Source of the DNA: Plasmopara viticola
Taxonomy: Eukaryota; Oomycota; Peronosporomycetes; Peronosporales; Peronosporaceae
Direction of reading: 5' to 3'
Assembly: GCA_001695595.3 (NCBI GenBank)
Contig: MBPM02000049.1
Location: 496,001 to 560,000 of the forward strand
DNA: 64,000 nt
In this document: positions 12,956-26,700 of the stretch, in pieces
How the letters are laid out: every line of letters begins with the position of its first letter
Position numbering within the stretch: position 1 is the stretch's first letter
Position numbers and translations under genes: made by a program
The notes under the pieces: model-generated
The model's input: only the letters and a program-made list of their open reading frames with translations
What the model was told of the DNA's origin: nothing
Database searches by the model: none

Positions 12956-15900
12956 CCGTGAAAAAAGTGTAGGATCGTGCGATCTTTGCGAACAATAACA
13001 AATCCAAATCCGCGCGAAGCAAAACTGAATTAGTCTCGCTTTCCCAATTTAGGAGACAAAGTATACAAAACTAATACTGAAGCGCTTGATTTTACGAAGA
13101 CCGGTGATTTGATTCCAAGATTAGGCGCCAGTAAACATGATAAATTGATCTTCAAAAGATGCCGGTTCCATATTAATTTAGCTGAAAACATTTACCGATT
13201 GCGAGTTTGCAAGCCGTGAGCGCGCAAGAACATTTGTCTTCAACAGATAGGATATTTGCATCGAGAGCTCTCAGTGCTAACATTACTGTCGTAGTAAGAA
13301 CGACTTTTAATTTAAAAAGTTGGTGAAGAGGACCGGGAGGCAAATCAACCAATCGTTCTTAAGTAATTGGCAATTATTAATTGATTGATAAATCGCAAAT
13401 TGCCAAAGATGAATTGACGGGATTGGCCATTCTGCCTTTCGTCACTATTACTAGTAGTGACGACGATTGGAGGTGTGGTTTTGTGACACTTCAATCAGTC
13501 CTTAGCACAAAGGATTTTGCTTAAAGGCCACGACGAATATAAGAGCATTTGTGAAGATGTTCAAGAATCTACTGAGGTTTGGCATTGATACGATTAAAAA
13601 CAAACGTCTGCATCGCGTGTCTAAGTCTAAAGATACCTTAATACAACTGGGAATTTGAATTTGGATGTCATCAGACCATTGGCTAGCTTCTGGTCTTGAT
13701 ATGCGGAAGGTATCTATTTTGAACGCGATTATAGTCCAAACTTTTTATAGGATGCCTTTGATCGTTGACGTATTTGCTTACGACTATTCTAACATGCCGA
13801 TAGCTTTAAAGACGTTTACAACTAGAGTTTCAAGAGTGGATGGTGTTATGCATTGTTTCTGTTTTCTAACATTTCATGGAGAAAATGTGTTTGGGTGATC
13901 CCAGAACGGAACGAATGAGTAGAAGAAACTACAACGTCGTGAAGGCAATTTTGGGCTCGACAAGCTACATCAGACATTGTATGCCAGCGACTGCGTCACC
14001 GCTGGAATGACTTTAACAAGAGGAATTTAAGTTGAAGAGGGACAATTGAGCTTTAAGGATACTGATGTTACCAAAAATCTTTAATCACTTTTGACTGTCG
14101 ATTTGTCCAAAGTGAAATGTAGAATAGTGTGAGCGAGTCATTGCGTACGCTCGCAAAGTATCAGTAGGATCCTATTAAATTCCTGGTCAATAAGACAAGC
14201 TGAACGGTCAAATCAGGATTCTGGATTGTATTTTTAATTATAAAATGTTATTTGCTCATGGAGTGTTCGGTCCCTTTATAAGACTTTGACAGAAAATACG
14301 CAAACGATAAGCGCGAAATTAAAGCGATATGAATTTTTTCACATATAGAGCGTATACATCTTGCATCGCACACCACATATCACGCCGATGGTCTCAGAAA
14401 TTATATTACAGGCCGGGCGCGACTTTTGTCAAAGCTGTTAGGCTGTTAAAATTACATATCTTGCGAGAGCGATATAGATACTTCTGACGGAGCGAGAGCG
14501 ATTAGTGACTCGATAAAGTCCGAGAGAAATGCTCAAAGTGAAGTCAAACAGCACGATAGGAGGTGCAATTTGCCTTCACTTCATAAAAACGCAGCTGGTG
14601 TTCTGAAAAGTAAGGTTGCTCTAAACAAAGCATAACTTTTTCTTATCGAATTGCTTCAAACAGAGGTTTGAGATCAAGTTTTGAGGCATAATGCTCTGTT
14701 TGGAGCAACTTTAACTTCGCATCCCAACATAAATAGAAATAACTATTTTCTGGTAGAAGCAAAGCAGGTCGAAGACCTACACGATTAATTGAAAACCACT
14801 ATTTAAGCCCCTTTCGATGTGCTCGAGCTTAAAAGATCTAAGCTCGTGCCAGAACAGAGTTGTATACCCTGAACTAAAGCGTTGTACAGTTATGAAAAAT
14901 GATGCTTTGGCGCTTGACTGTAATTCAAGTATGTGTGGTCGATTAAAAGAAGGGTGTGTTATCGTCCTGCCAAAATCTTTAATTTTCGAGACGGTATTAC
15001 ACAACTGTCACGCCGGGATTTTCTTAATTGACTAGGCGAGAAAACGACGGCCGACAACATAATGCATCATGCTTGTTGTCATGGTTAAAAGGAGAGCTCG
15101 GATGAGCACGTTTGTATATGATCCTTTTTATGAGGCAAAAATAGATTCAGACCGGCACGTAAATTTTCTTATTCATGTCATGGCCAAGTATGACCTAAAT
15201 CTGAATATGCCGTGCTTATAAAAAACGATTTCTTGAGTGACTGGTGGGGCAAGGCCCTCTTCAATCTTACGCAAGAGGGTTTTGATAATTCAAGCTTCAA
15301 TCATATTGTCTGTACGGCTCCTTGCGGCTCATTAAGCTTCCATCTCTTCGTGCGCCTTGTTAGCGAAATCAAGTCCTTTCAGACATTTGTATGTTGCAAA
15401 AATAAATAAACAAAGGGTATATTTCGTGCGCGGCCACAGTTCTTATCGAAGTCATGTCGATGAGAAAGTTGATAAAGGACTTGCAGGCAATAGTGAAAGT
15501 GTTTGCATGTGCTTAAAAGTTAAAGTGTCGACACACAACATAATCAAGTGTGGATCTACAACAAAAACAAGTAGTCTTATTGGACTCGTTAGTATGGATT
15601 TAGCAGTGATTGAGATAGAGCCATAGTCTGGATTAGTGCTGGATTGTAGTGCCTATCAATTGCTCGGACACGTAAGATCGAGTGAACGTGCCAGGTGTAA
15701 CGCGACTAGCACAAAATTAATGTAAAGTTTTCCGAATCTTTACTTAAAATGTCTGTCTTTAACATTGAATGTATGCCGCTCTTTCTTTTTATAAGCGTCC
15801 GCCCGAATCTCTTAAATCAGAAGCGTTTTTTTATTGCAAAAACGACGAATAGGCATAACACAGTTAAGCTTTAGGATGAGACAAAATCATACTTATAAAT

Positions 15901-16037
15901 TAATTTAGTCGCACTATTATAGTGCTTTGACATCGGGATTTGCATTAAAAAGAGTACTTACTTTAATTTACTAAGGCAACAACTCCACATCGCAATATAT
16001 ATTCAATAGCGTCGAAGGATATGCAATAGGGACACTT

Positions 16038-16275
16038 AATTTAATGTTCACGCAAAATCTGCTGCGATAGTAGTCGATACAAGTTGATCGACATACATTA
16101 TTAAGACATCTGGTTTATTGAAGTGAGGCCTCAATTACTATAAAAAAATTGCCTCACTAAATTTAAAGCTCACACAGAATCTCCAGCGATAGTAGTTAGT
16201 ACAAATTGAACGACATACAATAGTAAGACATCTGAATTTTTTGGAGTGAGACCTCGATTGTCATAGAAAAGTTGC
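16038..16275. repeat. Tandem duplication, two copies of about 120 bp
   Basis: Copy 1 (16038-16153) and copy 2 (16160-16275) share GCGATAGTAGT, CGACATACA, TAAGACATCTG and GAAGTGAGGCCTC / GGAGTGAGACCTC in the same order and spacing. No open frame or TE ends were seen. Confidence 0.75.
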
Positions 16276-19200
16276 TTAGAATGCCAGCACAAATTCATCA
16301 GCCGATCCATGAGACCCCTTTTTAGCTTGAACATGGACTTGGCCCCATCCTTAATGATTTCTTGTATCCTCCGATTTCGAAATCAAGCCTTGGTTCTGTT
16401 GCTAAACATTATTTTGCTGCTAAGTTATTTCTAGTGAGTGACGGCTTCATATAAGTAAACAAACCATCGTAACTGCACTGTTTTTGCACTGTTGGTCCTC
16501 CAGAAACAAATCAAAACATGCAAGCTATATTTGACTTATTCGACGACCAGATTTTTGACAATGTTTAGTTTGATACTCCCAAAAGAGCTGTAAATATAGT
16601 ATACAGAAAGTATGACTATAGATAATAATATATTGTTAAATATGCCTGGCCGAAAACCAGCATAAATATGACACGAAAAAAGGTGTGGGAAAAAAATTGC
16701 CGGAGCAATAAAAAATGCTATTAGCATTACTAGCTACTGTCCTTGCTAGGCATACGGGTCGTAAAGGGTGTATTCAAATCACTCTTCTAGATTCAGAAGT
16801 AGCTATCCTGTCTTGTACAAAATTTTATTGCACACGTTGTCGAGCAGCACATCCTACTAAGAATATCGGTACAATACAATGTTTATCTTAATAAAAGTAT
16901 GAGCTAATTATCAACTTCGTCCGCTCCAGAACATTAAAAGTTGGCGACAAGCGCAAAGATTTTAATTCCCACACCATTGCGCTCTTTGTGTCCTTGACAA
17001 TAATAAGTTCATACTGCTTTCGCGACAGATACCATTGCCAGATGTCACAGTACTTCGTGTGTGCAATCTCATGTCTCACTCCGGTAGGAAATTAGAAAAT
17101 TGGGCTATGGACACGACTTCGAAGTATTCATTTCAAAAAGAATAAACCGAAATTTAGAAACTCTGAGCCGAGGCGCAACGAACGCACCTATACTGCTGAT
17201 CTGACACGTCGTCGTTTGAATAAGCTAATGTGTTAATTTCGAAAAAAAAAACGTTTTATTTTTAGGAGAAGTATTTGCGCTTTTTACTTTGGCCAAAAGC
17301 TCAGTGGCATAGACTAAATTAGGACTCAACTCTGACATGTTTTAAAAGGAGCGCACTCGCCGTGGCACAGCGACTTATTGCTCTTGTAATCAGAGTAAAT
17401 GTATCGGCTACTTGGTCTTTCGTGACACACCCAGGGAACGGTTTTGTATATTTCATTCTCTGTCTTCTAATAAGGCCATGTGCCTACTTTTGGTGGCTAT
17501 GGTAACCACTGTATCGTGCGACGCCATGTTTCGAGAGCCATGACACGAGTTTTGGTCTCCCCCAAGGGCATTAAGAAATGTTGGCAAACACCGCGCTTGC
17601 ATATATATTCGTATATGATCTGGAGGATGGCTAAGATCTAGCGGAATTTTCTAAGTTACGTATCGATGAAAATGTCCAATTGGCAGTCGACCCTGAACCG
17701 ACTAGTTCCTGATCATACTTGGCCATATCTAGGACGAAAGATTGTAGCTAGGTCGAATTCGACCTTATTAGCGTACAGCCGTTGGCAGTCAGACCAGAGC
17801 TAACTTAATATCGTTGTTCACTCTTATAGCATCGGTCAAGTCGGCTTCGATGCTGAATTTTTACAGTAAAAACACGTTTTCAATTCTTGAAATAAGAATA
17901 TTCATAATTTTTAATTACTAAAATCCTACATACTTGATATTGCACAAAGAGCCATTTTGTTTGCCGTCGAGCAAAATTCTGCGACGCACCAGAGCCTAAA
18001 GGAGGGCTCATATCTCATACAACTGCGTGTATAACTAGCAGCTTACCACTGCTGTATATTACATTAAGCCAAGCTCTTTGGGGCTATATTTTGTTTATTG
18101 ACCAAACAACAATCATCAGAGCCTACTTCTATCTCAGTACAGCTTTCAGCCCCTACTGGTGGCTCTCAGGGTTTGCTTCTGCATCACAAGCCCAAAGCCA
18201 TTGAACGAGACGAAGGTTCACTCCAAGAAAAAGGCATGGATAATGTGCCCTTCCTTGCTACGGCTCAGCCGTCTTTAAAGCCTATTTGCCTTTTCAGCCT
18301 GAGTGCATCAGAACTTGACATAAGTCATCGAGCCCAGGGGTGCCAGTAGTTGAGGGCCTGCACGCTGGTAAGGTATCTATCCACGGCATGCCAGAGGAGC
18401 GAGTCCATTGATGGCTGCCTTCCTCTTGATGGGCGAATTGAATTCCTACCTTTAACGTCGCGGCTTCTGCCCGAAAGAGTTGTGTGCGAGGTGGGTCTCC
18501 ACTATGAGCAAAGTCGTTTAAGAAGAGATTTTTTAGTAATTGAGGCCATCATTTGGGTTTTCCTTGTTTGCAGACAAGGAAGGGTAAGTGCTTGCGTCAC
18601 TCAAAGCTTGACCAAACGAATATTTCTCTTAGCTGTTGCTTCGTGTATTTCAGGAAACAGGACAATCTGGTGAGATATTTTTGCGAGTAAAGCTTGGCTC
18701 TTTGCTCGACCTATCAAGTGAGAGGGTGCAAGCGCGCCACGCTCTCGCCTAGAATAATGGCTGCATAAGTAGTTACCTCTTACAACTAGAATAAAAACGT
18801 TTCGCTTTTCTTCTCTTTAAAAGTTTAACGTTAGTTTTCGTCACTTAAACCCCACCGTAAACGCCACCGTGTCGGAGGTAGGCCGAAGCATAAATTTTGC
18901 TCGTGGAACCAAAGAAGTGATGCATTCTAGCTGCTTGACAGCAGTAAGAACTACATATGCAGCCGCTTCACAGGCCCGGAATATTCCTCAAGCCTTCCGA
19001 GTAGCGTGAAGTGTGCGTCCGACAGATGCGTGAAGGTGTTTCGATCTACTCCGCAGCCTTCGCAAGGGTACAGGATGGCCACTTACTCGCGTAGGCGTAT
19101 TATAAATTACAAGTTCTATAAGCTGGACAGTAACTTTTGAGGCGGAAGATCTTTCGGATAGCGCCTGTTTACTATCCCGGTCTCAAGGAAGCGAAAGTGC

Positions 19201-21243
19201 AATTTTAAGACTGAAAGTGAGATCGTTACATGTAATTACAAGCGTATCAGCAAGAACGGCACAGTATTTCCGAATCTATCACTAAACATTAGCCTTTGCG
19301 CGCCACTCTCTCACAACGCGATTTGCAAGATCCAGTCATTTATATTATACCGATTGTGGCAACAATGACTTTGCAAAGCATTCTTTTTATGCAGGATTAA
19401 TCTAAAAATGCAAACGCAGTGTCCAAAGTTGTAACCACAGCAGGATGTTGCAGCGCACCTGGCTCGCATACCGACGTTTTGCGGTACGTTTAGTATGAAA
19501 CCTTAACGCAATCAATGGGTTCTAGCTGGTACTTCTGTTGCTATCCATAGTGACACCGACAAGCGCATGCTGACTACGCTGATGTATAGGGCACCTGCTG
19601 AGATGAATGGACGCGATTTGCATCGCAGAGCGTTTTGGGTGTAATTTTGGTTAAAAGGATGGCAGGCTACTGTTCACATTAGTGAAAGACGCGGAGCGCG
19701 AACGCACGGATAAAGTCTACTGCTGGCTTGGACTTAGCGTCCGCAACACAGTTGTACTCGACGCACACGATGCGTTTAGATATAGTGTGTGCTGCTGGCA
19801 GATATACTCTAAAATTCATGTAAGTAGTATATGCTAAAAAAAAAAACTATTATTAATCGAGAAATCTTAAAATACAAATGCAATACGTAAATTATTAAAA
19901 ATAGCTCGTTCGCGCCATACTTGCCAAAGACTGGGTGGAGCATTATACAGACACTTGTACCCTTTCTGATGGCGATGCTGCACGTACGATTCACGTCAAT
20001 GGGACTCATATTTTGGTCATCCTTTTCACAAATTAACACTTTGATTTTCCGCAGATGATGATACTTCGATGCTGTCATGTAGATCTTCCATTTGCTAAAA
20101 GTGCCCTGTACCTTAAGTCAAGTTGCCAGCTGTTGCGGCTTTCCTTGAAATAAATTAAATTGTAAGTCTAATACCAGTAGAAATGCTGAATCAGCATCCC
20201 AATAAGTTATTTATCTCCGACAACGCTGAACTTGCACCCCGAACATAAGCAGCCAAAGAAACAATGATAACGGAGACCCTAATAGGAATGAATCCACCAC
20301 CTTTCTTTCAAGTATCATACAGTGCACATGACATGAGTACATTCTATAGTACATCGAGCAGCATGTACTGGTAAATGGCGGCACGAATGCTTCAGACACG
20401 AGAGTACAACGGATAATCGCTCGTGATAGTTGGATTCATCGTCAATTGACAAAAACTTCACCGCTCCGATCAGGTTTCTCCCGCTCTCCCCATCCAGCAA
20501 TGCCAACGACGGTGCTCGTGCCAACAATAGCTGCATTTCAGCAGTACAGTACCAGCTGTCGACCAAAACGGCTGCAGCTCTCTCTTTGCGTTAAGGCCAG
20601 CTAGCCCTCGAGTCAGTGTATGTGGCATACGGACTGCGACAACAACAGCAAGAGAGCTTAGCAGTAAAAGCTTGAGTGATTTTCAGCTGTTCTTGCCATT
20701 CTGCTTTCCCGATTCGGCGGATTCATACTGCAACTATAACTATAAAAACATATAAATAAGCCCGTAGACAGGCGCCGCGCCATAGTGAAACCAAGTGAGC
20801 GGCATCAGCATGGTGGATCCCCTTTTTCAAAAATGTCTTCGCTTTGCACTACGTCTTCCACCACGTTGCCGCCTTCATTGTCGTCGCACGGCGAGCGCCA
20901 GTGCCAACAGCTTTCTTGAAGTGAGAAAAGCCTCAAAGGGGTCATCTGCGGCCATTTTTTTGAATTTGATCACAGCCCGGCGCCGCTGTTCCGAGTCCAG
21001 ACAGCACACTGAAACGAAACTCCAAAAACCATGCAAAAATCCCATCCGAGATACAACACTGTGGCCTGGCGTAAGCTTCACACTGGTCGTCACTGGCCTT
21101 CACACTTTGCATTTTTCCAAGCCCGAAAGGCGCTCACGCACTGATCGTCACCCCACTTGCATCAGCGCAGATCGCAATCTTTGCCTCATTCGGCTCTTCT
21201 GGAAAGTGGGACAGAGTCCAGTCGATAACGACAGCTTCAGCTC

Positions 21244-23223
21244 ATGTCCAGCGATGCTCTCAACGTCCCGCCATCCTCACAAGCAAAGTTGCGACCTATG
21301 CACAACTATGAAGCGGCTAGTGGGGTACCCAGCGCTTCCCAGCGTGGTGAGCTCACACGTCGACGCCACTGCGTAAATTTTGATCACGAAAGTCTCGAGC
21401 TGTGTCAGGCCTTCCACACAGCGCCCGAGCCTATATCTATAAAGTCGCCCCCGTGCAGCTCAAGCCCCACTTCAATTTTGCGCAACCGGTCGACATCGGC
21501 GTCTGTGTCGGTGAATCGGGGACCTCGGACTTTGGAGCGCAGTGCCACTAGCAGCGAAGATAGCGACGTACTCAACGAGAAGCTATTCAAGACGAAAAAA
21601 AAGGTGTCGTTTCTGCAAACGGAGCCTGAGCAGGAACTTGAGCAGAGTCTTAGCAAAGCATGCAGGTGCACGAGTATCACCTCAACTGACAACGTTACGG
21701 AAGTGCCGCCTTCCATCCACGCCATATGCAGGAGAGCAGAGCGACAAGGTCTCAAGCATTTGTTGAGCTTTTATTTTGGTGCAGATCTGATTCAGCTCGT
21801 CAACTCGAGTTGCGCGTGTGGCCGTACGCCACTCGAAGTGGCCTGTGAAGCGGGCGACATCAGAATTGTAAAGTTGCTGCTTAAGCGCCATGCAGACCCA
21901 AATAGCGCAGGTAGCACTAGAGCTGGAACAAAACCGACGCTGTCCAGTCATATTCGCAATCACAGAAGACGCAGTGTCGATATTACGGGCACGCATAAGC
22001 AGAATCAACGGACTTGCTTGGGTATTGCTATCAAGATGCGCAAGACCGACATGATTGAATTATTAATGCAGTACGGCGCACGGATTGATGAGGAAGCGTT
22101 GGTGACGGCTGCTAGTCACGGCCATGAGAATGTCATTCGCACACTAATTAAATTTGCCAAAGCTGACGCCAAGAAGAAGGCATGTCCAGTGCATCAACTT
22201 TTTCACAAGAAGGGAGCTGAGGCGACCGAACGTGTTTATGTGCCTTTAATCTCGAACTCGTTGTTGCTAAAAGCATGCTCTGCGGCGGCAGTAGCTCACT
22301 CGGAGCTTATTTACGTTCTTTTGGGCGAAGGCAAGACCGTCAGTTCCAAGCAAAATGTGATGCAATGTGCGCTCGACGCTATCCGTCTTCTAGATTACCG
22401 CCTGGTGAAGTGTCTAGTCAAGATGTACGACTCACGACTACTTCTCGATGCTCGCGACAAGACGTCACAGAGTTCGTTACTGCATGCGGCAGTGAAAGTT
22501 GGCAGCACCAAAATTGCTTTGCTATTGATTGAGATGGGAGCCAATGTGCATGCAATTGACGGCAGTGGTATTCCGCCTCTGTACTTGGCCTGTGCTCGAG
22601 GTCAAGAGGTTGTAGTACGGACACTTTTAGAAAAAGGAGCGAAGAGCACAGCTGTAGGTCCTAGTGGCGAGACACCACTTCATATTGCTGCCCAGGAGAA
22701 CCAGCTTGCGTGCGTCACGTTGCTGCTAGACGTTGGCAATGTTTATGTGGATGGAGTGACACACGATCGATGCACGGCACTTCATCTGGCATCTCAACGT
22801 GGCAACACGGCAGTGGCTGAAATTCTGCTCGATCACGGAGCTGACATCGATGCCATGACAGTGAATAACGAGTCGTCTTTGCTTAAGGCCAGGCGCATGA
22901 GGCAATTTGAGACCGTCAAGCTACTTTTGTCTCGGAATGCTAGTAAAAAACCTGGATTAACGTCAAGTACATCGGAGCAAAAGTTGTCGGCCGCTGGCGA
23001 CACATTTCTAGCGTCGTCATTGCCCGACTCACCGCGGGTCTCTCGAAGACGATCATGGTCATCGTCCGACGCAAACACTCGGCGCAAGGGCAGCGAGCGA
23101 ACTTTAATCGCTAGGTCCAACACGCACACATCACTGAAGCATTGGCTCCGCTCTGTGCTTAATACTGCAGACACGTCGACAACGAACGAAAAAGTGAAAC
23201 GCAATTATGTCTCTGAAGCGTAA
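21244..23223 (+). CDS. Ankyrin-repeat protein with PP1-docking motifs (MYPT-like layout)
   Basis: Predicted 659 residues without introns. Residues 1-160 are low-complexity and Ser-rich; they hold SILR (77-80), which fits the SILK-type phosphatase-1 docking consensus, and KVSF (120-123) after a Lys run, which fits RVxF. Ankyrin repeats follow at about 193-225, 256-310, 335-365 and then in close succession from about 405 to 566, with typical signatures such as TPLHIAA and TALHLASQRG. The C-terminus (570-659) is basic and Ser/Arg-rich. Known: MYPT-type regulatory subunits put an RVxF motif just before ankyrin repeats and bind PP1 catalytic subunit. Inferred: this protein targets PP1. The start ATG at 21244 is the first in frame. 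It is convergent with the Cdc6-like gene. Confidence 0.85.
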   Translation: MSSDALNVPPSSQAKLRPMHNYEAASGVPSASQRGELTRRRHCVNFDHESLELCQAFHTAPEPISIKSPPCSSSPTSILRNRSTSASVSVNRGPRTLERSATSSEDSDVLNEKLFKTKKKVSFLQTEPEQELEQSLSKACRCTSITSTDNVTEVPPSIHAICRRAERQGLKHLLSFYFGADLIQLVNSSCACGRTPLEVACEAGDIRIVKLLLKRHADPNSAGSTRAGTKPTLSSHIRNHRRRSVDITGTHKQNQRTCLGIAIKMRKTDMIELLMQYGARIDEEALVTAASHGHENVIRTLIKFAKADAKKKACPVHQLFHKKGAEATERVYVPLISNSLLLKACSAAAVAHSELIYVLLGEGKTVSSKQNVMQCALDAIRLLDYRLVKCLVKMYDSRLLLDARDKTSQSSLLHAAVKVGSTKIALLLIEMGANVHAIDGSGIPPLYLACARGQEVVVRTLLEKGAKSTAVGPSGETPLHIAAQENQLACVTLLLDVGNVYVDGVTHDRCTALHLASQRGNTAVAEILLDHGADIDAMTVNNESSLLKARRMRQFETVKLLLSRNASKKPGLTSSTSEQKLSAAGDTFLASSLPDSPRVSRRRSWSSSDANTRRKGSERTLIARSNTHTSLKHWLRSVLNTADTSTTNEKVKRNYVSEA

Positions 23224-23701
23224 ACCTCAAAACCCTTCCGTAATTTATTCGTGCCAGCGATGGCCAATAGATATTATTAATTAGAGGGCAAACACGTACT
23301 AGTTTAGCACAACAATAGTATTGGAACCCTCGCATATAAAAATGCGCTGCAATGTCAAACGTGACAGTTTTAGAAAATGTAGCCACGACTTTACACTGCG
23401 TAGTACAAGATCCAGAGAGATACACTCACTTAAAGCCGGCGGATCTAATACAGTACAAGGATACCTCTGCGGCTGAGAGAAACACAGCAAAACTACAGTA
23501 CTTGGATACCCCAGCAGCTTATAGCATTGATGTTCTGGAATGTACATAAAGCCTCACAAGTTGAATGCCAAGGCTGCTCCAGAACAATTGCCAATGCCGG
23601 ATCTTGTGCACGAGCAAATATTTGTAATTCTGTATTTAAAAGCAGCAATATCGGTACACACTTAGCGCTTGCCGCCGCGACGCAATTAATCTGCAAAGTG
23701 C
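23224..23701. other. Convergent intergenic region
   Basis: 478 bp between two facing 3' ends. Open frames of 60-80 codons exist on both strands but show no family signature; probably both 3' UTRs. Confidence 0.6.
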
Positions 23702-26700
23702 TTATACGAGCCGCGAAAAGAATGCGTCCTTGTGAAAGCTCTGTAGTAGCTCGCTAGTGCTACACAGAACCTTAATAAGGTGTTTCCGCAGCTCTGCCTC
23801 TGCAATAAGACCCTCTTCACTAAGCGTGTCCAGCGCGTTCCTAAAGTCACGCACTGATAGTGGCTTAAAAACACCTGCGTCCTTGCTCACCTCACAGTAG
23901 CATGTATAAAGTTCGTCAACACTTACGAGCGGCATCCTCTCGCTTTTGTTCTCTGAGGTCCGGTTGGCCATCACGTTAAGTAGTCGAGTCGAAGCAAATA
24001 AAATCATCTGCAAATTACGCGGCAGCGAGCGTATCGCTAACGCACTCTTCGACTCTAGGGCGTGTTTGATAATACGCAACATGTCCGTAAGCGGCAACGG
24101 GCGTCCCGTAGCATCATCGTCCAAAGGATTCTCCAAATTTTCCTTATCTGCTTGCTCGAGCTTGTGCTGCAAAACCCGACGGCACGTACCCACCGCCAGT
24201 CGTATGTCACCCGTTGTTGAAGCAATTTTACGTGCCAAAAACGAAATACCATGAGGGCTAACCATTTTAAATGCCTCTGTCTGTCCGCCAAGGCGATCAA
24301 TTAATATTTGCTCGATAGTCTGGTGGTTGTACGGTTTAAAGATAACGACCCGTGGAGAGCATTTTAGTAGTCGCTGTTGAAGCATTGGCAGGTAACGCTC
24401 AGTAAAGTCCACCTGGTTGGCGATGCCGATGAGGATAAAGCTGTTCGTTGTCCGGTGGGCAAGGTCAAAAAGTCTGCACAGATCATCCTCGATTTGATTG
24501 TTCTTCAAAAGGATATCTATCTCGTCCAAGATTAAAATCATGGTTCTATATGACTCCTGATTTCGAGATGTCGCGCGCTCAATGGCCTCGAATGCCTCAT
24601 TTCTATTCAAAAATGATTTGTTGGTAAGAGCTTCCGCGAGCTTACGATACAGTGCAGATGCGTCAGCAAGAGCCATGGCGTTCACGTGGCAACGAATAGG
24701 CTCTTTTGCTTGCTCAGGACAGTTTTCCTACCACAAAACATTAAGTATAATAAGCACACTCAGCTGAGACAAACGATATTGAAGGGCCTACCCGATAGAG
24801 TTCATCAATTTCCGACTGGGTTGCCTTCAGCAGAGCCGTCTTGCCGCACCCCGGTGCACCAGAAATATATAGACTACTTTTTTTGTCTCCTTTAAAACAG
24901 TCCGTGAAGAACTTGCGAATGTCATCAAACTCACCTTCGCGATGACGGAAGACGGTCGGAGTGTATGCTGCTGTGAGCTTTTGGATAGCGATTTGGATCG
25001 AATTGCTGGGAGACGCCTCCTTTGTGACACCTATTGGAATGGCGTTGGTGCGAGAGCGCTGAAGACTCTTCTCTTTCGGCCTAGCATTCGGTGAAGGTGT
25101 GAAGCTATTCGCAAGATTTCGTAATGGCTGTCGAACTATTCCATTGTAATCTTTGCCCTTCACTCCCTCTGCATCAGGTGATATAGTTTCCATTTCTTGG
25201 TCACCGCCACTGAGATCAATTGTTGCTGATTCTTTTTCATTAGGGGTACATAATGAATTCTTTACCTTTTTCCCATCAGGATGTAGGGCTGGGGTGCTAT
25301 CATCGCGTTTTCGCTTTTGGGCGGAAGCCACCGCCTCAACATCGCTCTCACTCAAGACTCCGTCGGACGAGTCCATGGCAGCTTCAGCTCGCACACGCGC
25401 TGCTGTCTTATTCCAAATGCCACTGGTTTGCAAGTATTCGATCAACTGGTCCTTTGTCCGAAAGTAGTCTACTCCTGGGGCACCGTCTTTGATCGTCGCG
25501 CAGTGTGGCTTGAAATAGTCACACCCGAGGTTGCCATAGCGATAGTGCCAGCCATCGTCCGAGAGAATGCGCCAAATCTCACCGAACTTTACCTCTTCCA
25601 GTGTGGTTTGAGACGATAAGCCACACGAAACTCGAGCCGAGGATTTGGATCGAGCACGTCGAGATCGAGTCAAAGATTCGAAGTGACCAAGACTCTTTCG
25701 TGATGTAGATCTCGTTGGCTTTGACTTCAAGACAGCTTTTGGCGTGCACTCTTGCGTTCGGACGAGGTCTTTCAGAGAGTGCGGACCGTAAGCTTTTGCT
25801 TCTACAGCAATGTCTTCGTCACCAGCAGCGTCTTCGTCGTCAGCAGCGTCTTCATCAGCAGCGTCTTCATCATCAGCAGCGTCTTCATCATCAGCAGCGT
25901 CTTCGTCATCAGCAGTGTCTTCATCGTCAGCAGCGTCTCCGTCGTCAATTTCGCTGTCACTGTCAGAGGCATATCGGCGAATATGGTCCTCTTCAAGCTT
26001 TGCGCGAATAAGCTCATACTCGCCACTGCGATCAAGATACTCTTCAAGCTCTTCCCGACCACGAAAGTAGTCAATTTTTGGCTTAAGAGTGCTTACGTCC
26101 TTCGTCTTGCAGTAAGGCTGGTAGTATATCCACTGCAGACCTCCACTCTTCCAGAACCATCCACGGCGCTTTAGTTCACTCTCCAACTTTCCAAACGCCA
26201 TTTTGAAGTGGGGAATTCTCCGCTTAGCCTTTCTTCTATTTGTCGTATTCGCATGGTCCATTTGCTCTGATATAGTTTGACTTTCGAGAGCTTTCGTAAG
26301 TGGTTTGAAAGCTGTCATTGTCACACGCTTTATACTGGCTACCGAATTTACTGGGGCTGCAAATGTATCTTTTTCCTCTTGCTTATCCAATTCATCATCA
26401 CATTCCTTACCTACAGATCCGTCGCTGTTGTCATCAGAATCAGCATGAGCACCTAGAACTGACCTTTCTTCATCCTCAGGTACAGACTCGTTGATCTCAT
26501 CATTCAATTCAGTAGCGCCGGACGCGAGTTTCTGCGTGTAAGAAGCGGCATCGTCCATGGAACTTGTAAGGCCGCACTCCTCCAGGTACTTGGCCACCGC
26601 CTGAGACTTAGAGCGAAAGATAGTCACATTAGGTACCCACTGGTCAAACGGCAAATCGACCTTCTTGTACAAGGTCTCGGTCGTCGTCACCATACTATCC

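Larger units (their letters stand above)
10888..21243. other. About 10 kb without a supported gene
   Basis: AT-rich, with stops in all frames. Isolated open frames of 60-110 codons (13665-13898, 15357-15626, 18098-18673, 20315-20566) show no domain, no codon pattern and no neighbouring exon that I can join. The visible structure is two imperfect direct duplications (12565-12795, 16038-16275) and a low-complexity AAAGC-rich tract (12845-12955). The last few hundred bases should contain the promoter and 5' UTR of the ankyrin gene. Confidence 0.55.

Noticed and set aside
18098..18673. Two adjacent open frames, 83 and 107 codons
   Set aside because: No recognisable motif, the first begins with an alternative codon, and no splice link gives coding-like sequence.
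20795..21376. 193-codon plus-strand open frame overlapping the ankyrin gene start
   Set aside because: No domain and Cys/Arg/Ser-rich shadow-type composition; it runs into the well-supported ankyrin frame and is best seen as its 5' UTR.
25802..26074. Thr/Leu/Met-repeat open frames and poly-Ser/Ala frame across 25.8-26.0 kb
   Set aside because: Alternative frames of the acidic minisatellite inside the Cdc6-like exon.
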